64,000 bases of DNA from Hyphomonadaceae bacterium BL14 (GTDB lineage Bacteria; Pseudomonadota; Alphaproteobacteria; Caulobacterales; Maricaulaceae), in NCBI GenBank assembly GCA_027627705.1, contig CP091242.1, positions 1,247,138 through 1,311,137 of the forward strand, in the 5' to 3' direction. How positions within the stretch are numbered: position 1 is the stretch's first letter; every line of letters begins with the position of its first letter. The notes beneath the pieces were generated by a model. It was not told the origin of the DNA. It ran no database searches and was given only the letters and a program-made list of their open reading frames with translations. Positions 55,421 to 64,000 of the stretch are shown piece after piece. The translations under genes and the position numbers were made by a program.

Positions 55421-56167
55421 ATGCTGACCGCCCTCCTCGCCAGCCTGGCGCTGGCCGTCTCCCCGCCCGCCACGGCCGAGCCTGACGCCCTCACCGGACC
55501 CGAGATTGTCGCGCGCGCCCACGAGGCCGCCGGCGGCGAGGCCTGGCGCGATCCAGGTTCGCTCTACATGGAGGGGTATGGCCTGTTCTGGCGCGGAGGC
55601 GCCGACTTTGTCCGCTACGAGCCCTACCGGATGTGGCGGGTGTATGCGAGCGACAAACCCGACGCCCGTCAGGCCAGCGGCCGCGTGCGCATCGAGGCGT
55701 TTCGCGAGGGCGAAATCGTGTTCCAGCTCGCCTATGACGGAGAGCAATCCTACAATCAGGACGGCCCGGTCGAGGCGGGTGCCGATGACTGGGCGTCCAA
55801 TTTCGGCTTCGGTGCCATCCGCCACGCCTTTGATGAGGGCTGGACCATTGACCGCCTGCCGGACGATCTGGTGGACGCCCGGCCCGCCTACATGGTGCGT
55901 CTGAATGATCCGGCGGGCAGTGAGACCCTTTTCGCTATCCGCCAGGACGATTTTGCCATCGTGCGCGTCGGCTTCGACACCCCGCGCGGCTGGCACGAAC
56001 GCATCTACTCAGATTTCTACACCAACACCGAGGGCGGCTTCGTCCAGCCCGGCCGGCTGCGCCTCTACTATAACGGCGTGAAAGCCAACGAGGTCTACTG
56101 GACCGCCTTCACCACCGGCGAGACGTATGACGACGCGCTGTTCCGCATGGGGGTGGAGGGCGAGTAA
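55421..56167 (+). CDS. Exported hypothetical protein (248 aa), LolA-like beta-rich
   Basis: Signal peptide MLTALLASLALAVSPPATA after a good GGAGAG ribosome site at 55410. The mature protein starts LTGPEIVARAHEAAGGEAW, the opening helix common in LolA/LppX-fold periplasmic proteins, and then strand-rich segments ending in a conserved-looking EVYWTAF. A lipid- or pigment-binding role is possible by fold resemblance only. Confidence 0.7.
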   Translation: MLTALLASLALAVSPPATAEPDALTGPEIVARAHEAAGGEAWRDPGSLYMEGYGLFWRGGADFVRYEPYRMWRVYASDKPDARQASGRVRIEAFREGEIVFQLAYDGEQSYNQDGPVEAGADDWASNFGFGAIRHAFDEGWTIDRLPDDLVDARPAYMVRLNDPAGSETLFAIRQDDFAIVRVGFDTPRGWHERIYSDFYTNTEGGFVQPGRLRLYYNGVKANEVYWTAFTTGETYDDALFRMGVEGE

Positions 56168-56174
56168 GAAAAAC

Positions 56175-56250
56175 TTGACATCACCCTCCTCCCGCCTCCA
56201 TATCGCACCATGTCTGGTTTTTCAGACATTTTGTCAAAGGAGGCAGACAT
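56175..56250 (+). promoter_or_regulatory. Promoter and operator of the membrane-protein/XRE gene pair
   Basis: TTGACA at 56175-56180 is a perfect -35; CCATAT at 56198-56203 is a plausible -10 after 17 bases. Downstream, ATGTCTG (56210-56216) and CAGACAT (56223-56229) form a 7-bp inverted repeat with a six-base spacer, and a third CAGACAT (56244-56250) overlaps the start codon. AAAGGAGG (56236-56243) is a strong ribosome site between them. This looks like an autorepressor site for the XRE protein encoded downstream. Confidence 0.72.
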
Positions 56251-56686
56251 GACGTATCTGGAAAAATCCAACCTCTTGATGCTGGGCGCGATGGTCCTGG
56301 TGTACGGGGTGTATTTCGCGCTGGTGTTCGGCGGGCCGCTTGTGTCGGGGGCGCAGATCAACACCGATATCGCCCTGCTCATGTCGAACGGCCTGGTCAT
56401 CGCCTCGATCCCGGCGCTGGTGGCCATTGCGGTGTTCGGCCACATCGTGATCGCCCTGCTCAATCGCAAGGAGGCGGGGCGCCAGGACGAGCGCGACGCG
56501 CTGATCGAGATGCGCGGCGACCAGCGCGGCGGGTTTGTGATGGCGGCCTTCGCGGTATGTGCCATGGGCCTGGCCATGGTGACGGCGGCGCATTTCTGGA
56601 TCGTCAACCTGATCCTGGCGGGCCTGGTGCTGGGCGAGATCGTCAAGGCGGTCTCCAAGCTCATCGACTACCGCCGGGGCGTGTAG
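56249..56686 (+). CDS. Four-helix membrane protein co-transcribed with an XRE regulator
   Basis: A 145-residue protein with four hydrophobic helices (about 9-30, 42-72, 90-112 and 115-130) and a charged loop RKEAGRQDERDALIEMRGDQ between the second and third. Start at 56249 after AAAGGAGG. The gene precedes the XRE gene by five bases. Small membrane protein plus XRE regulator pairs of this type (DUF2178-like) are common, but the role is unknown. Confidence 0.85.
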   Translation: MTYLEKSNLLMLGAMVLVYGVYFALVFGGPLVSGAQINTDIALLMSNGLVIASIPALVAIAVFGHIVIALLNRKEAGRQDERDALIEMRGDQRGGFVMAAFAVCAMGLAMVTAAHFWIVNLILAGLVLGEIVKAVSKLIDYRRGV

Positions 56687-56690
56687 CGCC

Positions 56691-56909
56691 ATGGGCAAGG
56701 GCGCGAACCGCATCTCCAACACCATTCGCGAGCAACGCTTTCACGCCGGCGAGATGACGCAGGCCCAGCTTGCCGAAGCGGTCGGGATTACCCGCCAGAC
56801 CGTCATCGCCATGGAACAGGGGCGCTATTCGCCCTCGCTGGAAGTGGCGTTCCGCGTGGCGCGCACCTTCGGCAAGCCTCTCGAGGACGTGTTCCAGTAC
56901 GCAGACTGA
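56691..56909 (+). CDS. XRE family HTH regulator (YozG-like)
   Basis: A 72-residue helix-turn-helix protein: MTQAQLAEAVGITRQTVIAM holds the HTH and YSPSLEVAFRVARTFGKPLE the following helices, ending DVFQYAD. The short size is typical of autoregulators paired with a small membrane protein. Its likely target is the TGTCTG/CAGACA operator upstream of the pair. It ends four bases from the convergent S24 gene. Confidence 0.93.
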   Translation: MGKGANRISNTIREQRFHAGEMTQAQLAEAVGITRQTVIAMEQGRYSPSLEVAFRVARTFGKPLEDVFQYAD

Positions 56910-56912
56910 ACG

Positions 56913-57539
56913 CTACTGGCTGGCCCAGACGATGCGCGCCATCCAAACAATGTCCGAGGGGTTCAAAAGGCGGTTGCCAAAGGCCGGGTTCAGAGAGATC
57001 AGCTCCACGCTCTGATTGGTGACCCGGCCGAGTTCCTTGGCCATCACCTCGCCGGAGCGGGTCTTGACCACCACCCGGTCGCCGCGCCGGGGTACGGAAT
57101 GGGGTGCCACCACGATGCGGTCGCCCGCGCGATAGACCGGCGCCATGGAGTCGCCTGAAATCTCGAGCGCATAGGCGTCCTCGTCATCGACGCCGGGAAA
57201 GTGAATTTCCTCCCAGCCCGCCCCGGCCGGAAAGCCCGCATCGTCGAAAAACCCGTGACTGCCAGCCTGCGCGAACCCGATCAGCGGCACAGACCGCCCG
57301 CTGACAGATCCTGTGGCCAAAGCGGCAAAATCCTCAAATGCGGTGCCCGACGCCTCCAGGGCCTTGGCGATGCTTTCGGTCGAGGGCCAGCGCGGCTTGG
57401 TCCCGTCAGCGCTGGCCCGCTTGGAAGGATTGAATGTGGTCGGGTCCAGCCCGGCCTGGCGCGCGAGCCCGGATGCGCTCAAACCCGCGCGCTGTGCCAG
57501 CCGGTCCACGCCACGCCATATCTGGGCATGAGTGAGCAT
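56913..57539 (-). CDS. HTH/S24-peptidase-type repressor (LexA/CI fold)
   Basis: A 208-residue repressor: an N-terminal HTH domain (RLAQRAGLSASGLARQAGLD, TTFNPSKR) and a C-terminal S24 peptidase fold. The self-cleavage dyad is readable: Ser in LEISGDSMAPVYRAGD and Lys in VVVKTRSGEVMAKE. The start at 57539 follows GAGGGA; an ATG at 57551 is an alternative. No prophage genes are adjacent, so it is probably a resident stress-type regulator rather than a phage repressor. A palindromic operator lies upstream. Confidence 0.88.
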   Translation of the reverse strand: MLTHAQIWRGVDRLAQRAGLSASGLARQAGLDPTTFNPSKRASADGTKPRWPSTESIAKALEASGTAFEDFAALATGSVSGRSVPLIGFAQAGSHGFFDDAGFPAGAGWEEIHFPGVDDEDAYALEISGDSMAPVYRAGDRIVVAPHSVPRRGDRVVVKTRSGEVMAKELGRVTNQSVELISLNPAFGNRLLNPSDIVWMARIVWASQ

Positions 57540-57576
57540 GTGATCCCTCATCCGGAGAACATCATGCTTGGGTATC

Positions 57577-57590
57577 AGGAAAATTTTCCT
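57577..57590. promoter_or_regulatory. 14-bp palindrome AGGAAAATTTTCCT upstream of the S24 repressor
   Basis: A perfect 14-bp palindrome in otherwise GC-rich DNA, 38 bases before the repressor start. Such sites are typical of CI/LexA-like autoregulation. Not a LexA box of the alphaproteobacterial GTTC type. Confidence 0.6.
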
Positions 57591-57700
57591 TTTCCAAGCG
57601 GCTGGGCGGACGATAATCACGCCGGCGTGCAAGGCTGCGGGGCCAGGCACACCGCCTTGCCTCTTGCCTGCGCGCGCCGGGTGCCGTACCGCCATGGCCC

Positions 57701-58051
57701 ATGAGCACACCTGAGATTTACCGCATTGCTGATCCGGCGGCTCTGGCCGCTGCGTCCATCTCCGGGGCGTATGAAGGCGAGGCCCATGACCGGGCCGACG
57801 GTTTCATCCATTGCTCCAGCCTGGCCCAGCTCGCCGGCACGCTGGAGGCGCATTACGCCGGTGCCAGCCGCCTCGCCGTGGCGGTGATCGATGCGGCCGC
57901 GCTGGGCGATTCAATCAAATGGGAGGCCTCGCGCCGCGGCGAGCTGTTCCCGCACATCTACGGCCCCCTGCCCTTCAGCGCCGTGCGCGCCGTGCATCTG
58001 ATCACCCGCACCGAGGATGGCTGGCGCCTGCCGCAGGAGCTGTGCCCGTGA
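57701..58051 (+). CDS. DUF952 family protein
   Basis: A 116-residue protein of the DUF952 family: IYRIADPAALAAA, DGFIHCSSLAQLAGTLEAHY and GELFPHIYGPLPF are its hallmarks. The His residues in FIHCS and FPHIYG sit where a ligand could bind (the fold resembles RNA 2'-phosphotransferase-like proteins). Its TGA overlaps the GTG start of pyrD, an often-seen pairing in alphaproteobacteria. Confidence 0.9.
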   Translation: MSTPEIYRIADPAALAAASISGAYEGEAHDRADGFIHCSSLAQLAGTLEAHYAGASRLAVAVIDAAALGDSIKWEASRRGELFPHIYGPLPFSAVRAVHLITRTEDGWRLPQELCP

Positions 58052-59082
58052 TCGCCGATGCCGCCGCCCGCCTGATGACGCTATTGCCGCCCGAGCGCGC
58101 CCACCGGGCGGCGCTCAACGCCCTGAAACAGGGTCTGGGCCCGCAGGTGCGCACACCGGCCGATCCGGTGCTGGCCACGGCGATCGCAGGGATGGAGCTC
58201 GCCCACCCGGTGGGTCTGGCCGCCGGGTTCGACAAGAATGCCGAGGCGCCCGACGCGCTGCTGGACGCCGGGTTCGCCTTTGTCGAGGTGGGCGGCGTGA
58301 CGCCGCGCCCGCAGGCCGGCAATCCCGCTCCGCGCCTGTTCCGCCTGCGTGAAGACAAGGCGGTGATCAACCGCATGGGCTTCAACAATGAAGGCCTCGA
58401 CGCGGTGAAGGCCCGGCTGGAAGCGCGCGCAGGCAAGCCCGGCGTGGTCGGCGTCAATCTGGGGGCCAACAAGGATTCGCAAGATCGCGCCGCAGACTAC
58501 GCGATCCTGCTGAAATCCCTGTCGGGGCTGGCGGATTTCTTCACCCTCAACATTTCCTCGCCCAATACGCCGGGCCTGCGCAATCTCCAGGGCGCGCAGG
58601 CGCTCGATGAGCTGATGAATCGTGTCAACGACACGCGCTGGGCCGAGCCGGTCTTCGTCAAGGTGGCGCCCGATCTGGCGCCCGCCGATATCGATGTCAT
58701 CGCTGAGGCCGCGTTGCGCCACCGCGTGTCAGGGCTCATCGTCTCCAACACCACATTGGCGCGCCCGGACACGCTGAAAAGCCGTCACCACGCTGAAGCG
58801 GGCGGCCTGTCCGGCGCGCCGCTGAGGGCATTGTCCACGCAAATGGTGCGCGCCTTCTACCGGCGTGTGGGGGCCGAACTGCCCATCATCGGTGTGGGCG
58901 GGGTCGACAGCGCCGAGGCCGCGTATGAGAAGATTCGCGCCGGTGCCAGTGCGGTCCAGCTCTATACCGCTTTGATTTATCAGGGTCCGGGACTGGCCTT
59001 GCGCATCCGCGATGGCCTGGCCGCCCTCCTGAAACGCGACGGCTATACACGCCTCGCCGACGCGGTCGGTATGGAGGGGTGA
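58048..59082 (+). CDS. pyrD: Dihydroorotate dehydrogenase (quinone)
   Basis: A 344-residue class 2 enzyme of pyrimidine synthesis, membrane-associated, passing electrons to ubiquinone. Start GTG at 58048 overlaps the DUF952 stop (GTGA). Landmarks: LAAGFDKNAEA, FNNEGLDAVK, catalytic NISSPNTPGLR and the FMN-binding GVGGVDSAEAAYEKI. The N-terminal helix pair needed for membrane contact is present. Confidence 0.95.
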   Translation: MIADAAARLMTLLPPERAHRAALNALKQGLGPQVRTPADPVLATAIAGMELAHPVGLAAGFDKNAEAPDALLDAGFAFVEVGGVTPRPQAGNPAPRLFRLREDKAVINRMGFNNEGLDAVKARLEARAGKPGVVGVNLGANKDSQDRAADYAILLKSLSGLADFFTLNISSPNTPGLRNLQGAQALDELMNRVNDTRWAEPVFVKVAPDLAPADIDVIAEAALRHRVSGLIVSNTTLARPDTLKSRHHAEAGGLSGAPLRALSTQMVRAFYRRVGAELPIIGVGGVDSAEAAYEKIRAGASAVQLYTALIYQGPGLALRIRDGLAALLKRDGYTRLADAVGMEG

Positions 59083-59086
59083 GGCT

Positions 59087-59308
59087 ATGATCGGACTGAC
59101 GCTTCTCCTGCTGATCGCGGCTGCGGCGCTTTATGTTCTCCTGCAGCCGCACACCCGCGCGCGCAATTCCGCCGCTGAGGACGCCGCCCGCGAAGCGGTG
59201 CGCCGGCGCCTCGAACCCGAGGACGAACCCGAGGACGAACCCGAGGACGAACCCGAGGACCGGCCGGGCGATGAGGATGACGGCGGCGCAGCCGGTCCGC
59301 GTTCTTGA
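59087..59308 (+). CDS. Small single-TM protein with acidic PEDE repeats
   Basis: A 73-residue protein: a leader/TM helix (LTLLLLIAAAALYVLLQ), a charged middle, and a PEDE-type acidic tail encoded by four perfect 12-base repeats (59213-59260). Placed four bases after pyrD and before glyQ; third-position GC bias supports coding. Family unknown; the acidic tail suggests a membrane-tethered, cation- or protein-binding region. Confidence 0.6.
   Translation: MIGLTLLLLIAAAALYVLLQPHTRARNSAAEDAAREAVRRRLEPEDEPEDEPEDEPEDRPGDEDDGGAAGPRS
59213..59260 (+). repeat. Four perfect 12-bp tandem repeats
   Basis: GAACCCGAGGAC is repeated four times without a mismatch inside the small pyrD-glyQ gene, encoding EPED each time. 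Multiples of three keep the frame, so copy number can vary by slippage without breaking the gene. Confidence 0.95.
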
Positions 59309-59377
59309 TCACACCCCGGCGCGCGCCTAGTGTCGCGCCCTGCTTCCAACGGCCTCCCTTTCCAGTCCGGACACACC

Positions 59378-60259
59378 ATGACCGCCCGCACCGCGCCCTC
59401 GTTTCAGGACTTGATCCTCACCCTGCACCGGTACTGGGCCGATCAGGGCTGCGCGATTCTGCAACCCTATGACATCGAGGTGGGCGCCGGCACACTGCAT
59501 CCGGCCACCACGCTGCGCTCGCTGGGCCCCAAGCCGTGGCGGGCGGCCTATGTGCAACCGTCACGGCGTCCGGGCGACGGGCGCTACGGGGAGAACCCCA
59601 ACCGGCTGCAGCACTATTACCAATACCAGGTGCTCCTGAAGCCCTGCCCGGCGAATATTCAGAACCTGTATCTCGGCTCGCTGGACGCCATCGGCATCGA
59701 CCGCAAGCTCCACGATGTGCGCTTTGTGGAGGATGACTGGGAGAACCCCACCGTGGGCGCCTGGGGGCTGGGCTGGGAGGTCTGGTGCGACGGCATGGAG
59801 GTGAGCCAGTTCACTTATTTTCAGCAGGTGGGCGGGCTGGATGTGGAGCTGGTTTCGGGCGAGCTGACCTATGGGCTGGAGCGCCTGGCCATGTATGTGC
59901 AGGGCGTGGAGAATGTCTACGATCTCGATTTCAACGGCGCCGGGCTGTCTTATGGCGACGTGTTCCTGGAGAACGAGCGCCAGCAATCGGCCTTCAATTT
60001 CGAGCATGCCGATGTCGACATGCTGATCGAGTGGTTCAAGGGCGCGGAAAAGCAGTGCATGGCCCTGCTGGCGCTGGACCCGCCTCTGCCCCTGCCCGCC
60101 TATGACTGGTGCCTGAAGGCGTCCCACCTGTTCAATCTGGTCGATGCCCGCGGCGCCATCTCGGTCGCTGAGCGGGCCAGCTGGATCGCCCGGGTGCGCG
60201 AGCTGGCCAAGGGCTGCGCGAGTGCGTGGGTGGCCCATCAACACAAGGACGCGGCGTGA
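59378..60259 (+). CDS. glyQ: Glycine--tRNA ligase alpha subunit
   Basis: A 293-residue class II catalytic subunit of the bacterial alpha2beta2 glycyl-tRNA synthetase. Start [20 protein letters not shown]. Typical motifs: [38 protein letters not shown] and [20 protein letters not shown]. Its TGA overlaps the ATG of the GST gene (TGATG). Separated from glyS by that gene. Confidence 0.97.
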   Translation: MTARTAPSFQDLILTLHRYWADQGCAILQPYDIEVGAGTLHPATTLRSLGPKPWRAAYVQPSRRPGDGRYGENPNRLQHYYQYQVLLKPCPANIQNLYLGSLDAIGIDRKLHDVRFVEDDWENPTVGAWGLGWEVWCDGMEVSQFTYFQQVGGLDVELVSGELTYGLERLAMYVQGVENVYDLDFNGAGLSYGDVFLENERQQSAFNFEHADVDMLIEWFKGAEKQCMALLALDPPLPLPAYDWCLKASHLFNLVDARGAISVAERASWIARVRELAKGCASAWVAHQHKDAA

Positions 60260-60855
60260 TGACCGACCTCACCGTCTGGCACGGACCCAATACGCGCTCC
60301 ACCGGCACGGTGTGGCTGGTTGAAGAGCTGGGCGTGCCCTATGAGCTCAAAAAGGTGGATGTGTTTGGCGGGGCGACGCGCGGGCCGGACTTCCTGTCGG
60401 TGAACCCGGCGGGCAAGGTCCCGGCGATCCGCCATAACGGCAAGACCCTCACCGAGATGGCCGCCATCTCGCTCTATCTGGCCGATGCCTTCCCGGAAGC
60501 CGGCCTGGCGCCCGCCATCGGCGATCCCGAGCGCGCCGACTATCTCTACTGGTCGGTGTTCCGCCCCGGCGTGCTGGAGCCGGCCATCATTACGAAGTCT
60601 CAGGGCCTGGATGTGGACCCGCGCATGGTCGGCTGGGGCGATTGGGACACGGTCCTGTCGCTGGTGGAGCGGCGGCTGTCCGATGGCGAGTATATCCTCG
60701 GCGATCAATTCAGCGCGGCCGACATATTGATCGGCGGTGCGCTGGGCTGGCTGAAGCATTTCAAGCTGATGGGCGAAAACTCGTCCATTGACCGCTATAT
60801 CGACCGGCTGCACGCCCGGCCCGCCTATGCGCGCATGCAAGCAACCAATACCTGA
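60259..60855 (+). CDS. Glutathione S-transferase family protein
   Basis: A 198-residue cytosolic GST-fold protein. The N-terminal thioredoxin domain has GPNTRSTGTVWLVEELGVPY and NPAGKVPAIRHNGKTLTEMAA; the C-terminal helical domain ends in YIDRLHARPAYARM. It lies in the glyQ-glyS operon, overlapping glyQ by one base and 12 bases before glyS. Its substrate is unknown. Confidence 0.92.
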   Translation: MTDLTVWHGPNTRSTGTVWLVEELGVPYELKKVDVFGGATRGPDFLSVNPAGKVPAIRHNGKTLTEMAAISLYLADAFPEAGLAPAIGDPERADYLYWSVFRPGVLEPAIITKSQGLDVDPRMVGWGDWDTVLSLVERRLSDGEYILGDQFSAADILIGGALGWLKHFKLMGENSSIDRYIDRLHARPAYARMQATNT

Positions 60856-60867
60856 CGGACCGGACGC

Positions 60868-62991
60868 GTGGCTGACCTCCTCCTTGAATTCTTCTGCGAA
60901 GAAATCCCGGCGCGCATGCAGGCGCGCGCCGAAGCCGACCTGGCGCGTCTGGTGTCCGCCGCGCTGAAAGACGCAGGCCTCACCTGGGACAGGCTGGAGG
61001 CGTTCTCCGGCCCGCGCCGGATGGGTCTGGCGATCGAGGGCCTACCGCTGAAGACCGAGGCCGTGCGCGAGGAGCGCAAGGGTCCGCGCACCGACGCGCC
61101 GGAAAAAGCTATTGAAGGCTTCCTGCGTGGCGCGGGTCTCGCCAGCATCGACCAGTGCGACGTGCGCGAGGACAAGAAGGGTGCCTTCTATATCGCCGTG
61201 ATCGAGACGCCGGGCCGCGACACGGCGGACGTGCTCAAGACTGCCCTGCCCGAGATCACGCGCACTTTCCCCTGGCCCAAATCCATGAAGTTCGGCGAGG
61301 GTGCCAAGGCCCAGCGCTGGGTGCGTCCGCTGCACCGGCTGATCTGCCTGCTCGATGGCCAGGTGGTCCCGGTGGAGGTGTTTGGCCTGACCGCCGCCAA
61401 CATTACCGAAGGCCACCGCATTCACGGCTCCGGCCCCTTCACCGTGACCGGCTTTGCCGACTATGCCGCGCAATTGACATCCAACGGCGTCATCCTGACC
61501 CGCGCCGAGCGCTGGCAGAAAATTCTGGACGATGCACGCGCGGTGTGCGCGAAGGCCGGGCTGGAACTTATCGAGGATGAGGGCCTGCTGGACGAGGTGA
61601 CAGGGCTCGCCGAACAGCCGGTAGCGGTGATGGGCGATATGGATACCAGCTTCCTCGACCTGCCGCCCGAAGTCATCACCCTGACCATGCGCACCCACCA
61701 GAAATACTTCGCGGTGCGCGACCCCGGGACCGGCGCGCTGGCGCCCAAATTCGTCACCATCGCCAACCAGACCGCCCCGGACGGCGGCGCGGCCATCGCC
61801 GCGGGCAATGCCCGCGTGCTCTCGGCCCGCCTGTCGGATGCGCGCCATTTCTGGGATCTCGACCGCGCCAAGGGCCTCGACGCCATGGCGGGCGAGCTGT
61901 CCAAGGTGACGTTCCATGACAGGCTGGGGACGGTGGCACATAAAGTGGATCGTGTGGCCAGGCTGGCGCGCGAGCTTGCCGAAGTGGTGAAGGCCGATCC
62001 TGACATGGCTGAAATGGCCGCGCGTCTAGCGAAAGCCGATCTCGTCAGCCAGATGGTCTATGAATTCCCGGAGCTTCAGGGCGCGATGGGCCGATATTAT
62101 GCGCTCGATGCCGGCCTTGATCTCCAGATCGCGGACGCCATCAAGGACCATTACAAACCCCAAGGCCCGTCTGATGACGTGCCGACCGCGCCGGTCAGCG
62201 CCGCTGTCGCGCTGGCGGACAAGCTCGATACGCTGTTGGGCTTCTGGGCGATTGATGAGAAGCCGACCGGCTCCAAAGACCCGTTCGCCCTGCGTCGCGC
62301 CGCGCTAGGGGTAATCCGGATTTTGTTGGAGCGCGAATTTAGGCTGGCGCTCAAGCAGCTTTTCTCTCCGACTGTGCTCGACTCTGCCGGTGGTGATGTT
62401 GGAGTGCAGGGCGATATGATCGCCAGACGCGACGACCTCCTCGCCTTCTTCGCCGACCGCCTGAAAGTCCATCTGAAGGACGAAGGCATTCGCCATGATG
62501 TCATCGACGCCGTGTTCGCACTCGGCGACGACGACCTTGTGCGCGTGACGAACAAATCCCGCGCGCTGCAGGCTTTCCTGGATGCGCCGGACGGGGCGGC
62601 GTTGCTGGCGGGCTATCGCCGGGCGGCGAATATCCTGTCTGCGGAGGAGAAGAAGGGGTTTGATCTGGGCGCGGCGGTGGCCGAGGTTCAGGGCGGCGAC
62701 GCGTCAAACCTTCTCTCCAGGATCGCCAAGGTCGCCAGCGCGCCTGAAGAGCGCGCCCTCGTGACCGCAATCGCAAACGCGGAGGCTGCGGCCCAGGCTG
62801 CGCTCGAACTGGAAAACTTCTCCGCCGCCATGTCCGCCCTCGCCCAATTGCGCGAACCCGTGGACGCCTTCTTCGAGGCGGTTGTCGTGAACGACAAAGA
62901 CCCTATTGTGCGGCGCAACAGGCTGGTGCTTCTGTCGCGGATTCGCGCCGCGGCGGATGCGGTGGCGGATTTTTCCCGGCTGGAAGGCTGA
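60868..62991 (+). CDS. glyS: Glycine--tRNA ligase beta subunit
   Basis: A 707-residue tRNA-binding subunit. GTG start at 60868 gives the family N-terminus ADLLLEFFCEEIPARMQ. Typical regions: GPRRMGLAI, WPKSMKFGEGAKAQRWVRPL, ITLTMRTHQKYFAV and DPFALRRAALGVIRILLE, with the C-terminal DALR-type anticodon domain. Complete. It precedes ppdK by 40 bases. Confidence 0.97.
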   Translation: MADLLLEFFCEEIPARMQARAEADLARLVSAALKDAGLTWDRLEAFSGPRRMGLAIEGLPLKTEAVREERKGPRTDAPEKAIEGFLRGAGLASIDQCDVREDKKGAFYIAVIETPGRDTADVLKTALPEITRTFPWPKSMKFGEGAKAQRWVRPLHRLICLLDGQVVPVEVFGLTAANITEGHRIHGSGPFTVTGFADYAAQLTSNGVILTRAERWQKILDDARAVCAKAGLELIEDEGLLDEVTGLAEQPVAVMGDMDTSFLDLPPEVITLTMRTHQKYFAVRDPGTGALAPKFVTIANQTAPDGGAAIAAGNARVLSARLSDARHFWDLDRAKGLDAMAGELSKVTFHDRLGTVAHKVDRVARLARELAEVVKADPDMAEMAARLAKADLVSQMVYEFPELQGAMGRYYALDAGLDLQIADAIKDHYKPQGPSDDVPTAPVSAAVALADKLDTLLGFWAIDEKPTGSKDPFALRRAALGVIRILLEREFRLALKQLFSPTVLDSAGGDVGVQGDMIARRDDLLAFFADRLKVHLKDEGIRHDVIDAVFALGDDDLVRVTNKSRALQAFLDAPDGAALLAGYRRAANILSAEEKKGFDLGAAVAEVQGGDASNLLSRIAKVASAPEERALVTAIANAEAAAQAALELENFSAAMSALAQLREPVDAFFEAVVVNDKDPIVRRNRLVLLSRIRAAADAVADFSRLEG

Positions 62992-63031
62992 TGCCTTCGA
63001 AGGCCGCGGGCAAAAATGATGAGGCCTTGAG

Positions 63032-64000
<969 letters not shown>

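Noticed and set aside
56691..57539. Prophage remnant suggested by the adjacent XRE and S24 repressors
   Set aside because: No integrase, structural or lysis genes and no attachment repeats are nearby; flanking genes are housekeeping.

Overview
The window is about 64 kb of GC-rich chromosomal DNA. It looks like a dimorphic, prosthecate-type alphaproteobacterium of the Caulobacterales/Maricaulales group (Maricaulis, Oceanicaulis, Glycocaulis or Hyphomonadaceae type). Evidence: full CtrA-type (TTAA-N7-TTAA) and CcrM-type (GANTC) sites in front of ftsZ, a DivJ/PleC-like histidine kinase, a TipN-like polar coiled-coil protein, alphaproteobacterial markers such as the RHH/DUF4169 pair, and GC-rich alphaproteobacterial repeats. 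No tRNA, rRNA, CRISPR, prophage or insertion sequence was seen. Almost everything is core chromosome.

Layout. 1-2.5 kb: rsmE (running off the left edge, with an in-frame DUF559 endonuclease-like insertion), a secreted hypothetical protein and ubiA. 2.5-9.2 kb: a chemoreceptor, a complete Mla-type lipid ABC transporter (permease with STAS, ATPase, MCE protein, lipoprotein) and an MFS transporter. 9.3-13.6 kb: a glycosyltransferase / methyltransferase / terpene-cyclase-like toroid / methyltransferase group and a lipoprotein. 13.7-16.9 kb: proline iminopeptidase, a repeat-rich gap and a secreted alkaline phosphatase. 17.1-23.9 kb: a tightly overlapped eight-gene minus-strand operon, the most unusual locus here. 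It encodes a DUF1838 protein, two exported nitrilase-fold proteins without the catalytic cysteine, a CpeT-like lipoprotein, an isochorismatase-fold amidohydrolase, one intact and one metal-site-less PuuE-like deacetylase, and a MmcQ/YjbR protein. 24-33.8 kb: DUF1330 and GNAT genes, gltX, an FAD monooxygenase, an orphan DNA C5 methyltransferase, proC, a YbjN-like gene, ubiK, lgt, a MidA-like methyltransferase and an SDR gene broken by an in-frame stop.

33.8-45.6 kb: ftsZ (CtrA-controlled promoter, strong terminator), lpxC, an RHH/DUF4169 pair, pckA, DUF2891, an alpha/beta hydrolase and MDR reductase, a DivJ-like kinase and an exported hypothetical. 45.7-51.7 kb: a small exported protein behind CtrA-like sites, an alternative oxidase, a MarR regulator, tyrosine catabolism (hppD, maiA), a GGCT-like protein and DUF418. 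51.7-58 kb: the TipN-like protein, msrB, VOC protein, a membrane protein/XRE regulator pair with a clear operator, an S24 repressor with a palindromic operator, and DUF952. 58-64 kb: pyrD, glyQ, a GST, glyS and the start of ppdK.

Genes that work together: the Mla operon in outer-membrane lipid trafficking; hppD, maiA and the MarR gene in tyrosine breakdown; ftsZ and lpxC in division and envelope; the 17-24 kb operon probably in periplasmic and cytoplasmic hydrolysis of C-N bonds in an unidentified cyclic compound. That last role is an inference from protein families, not a demonstrated pathway.
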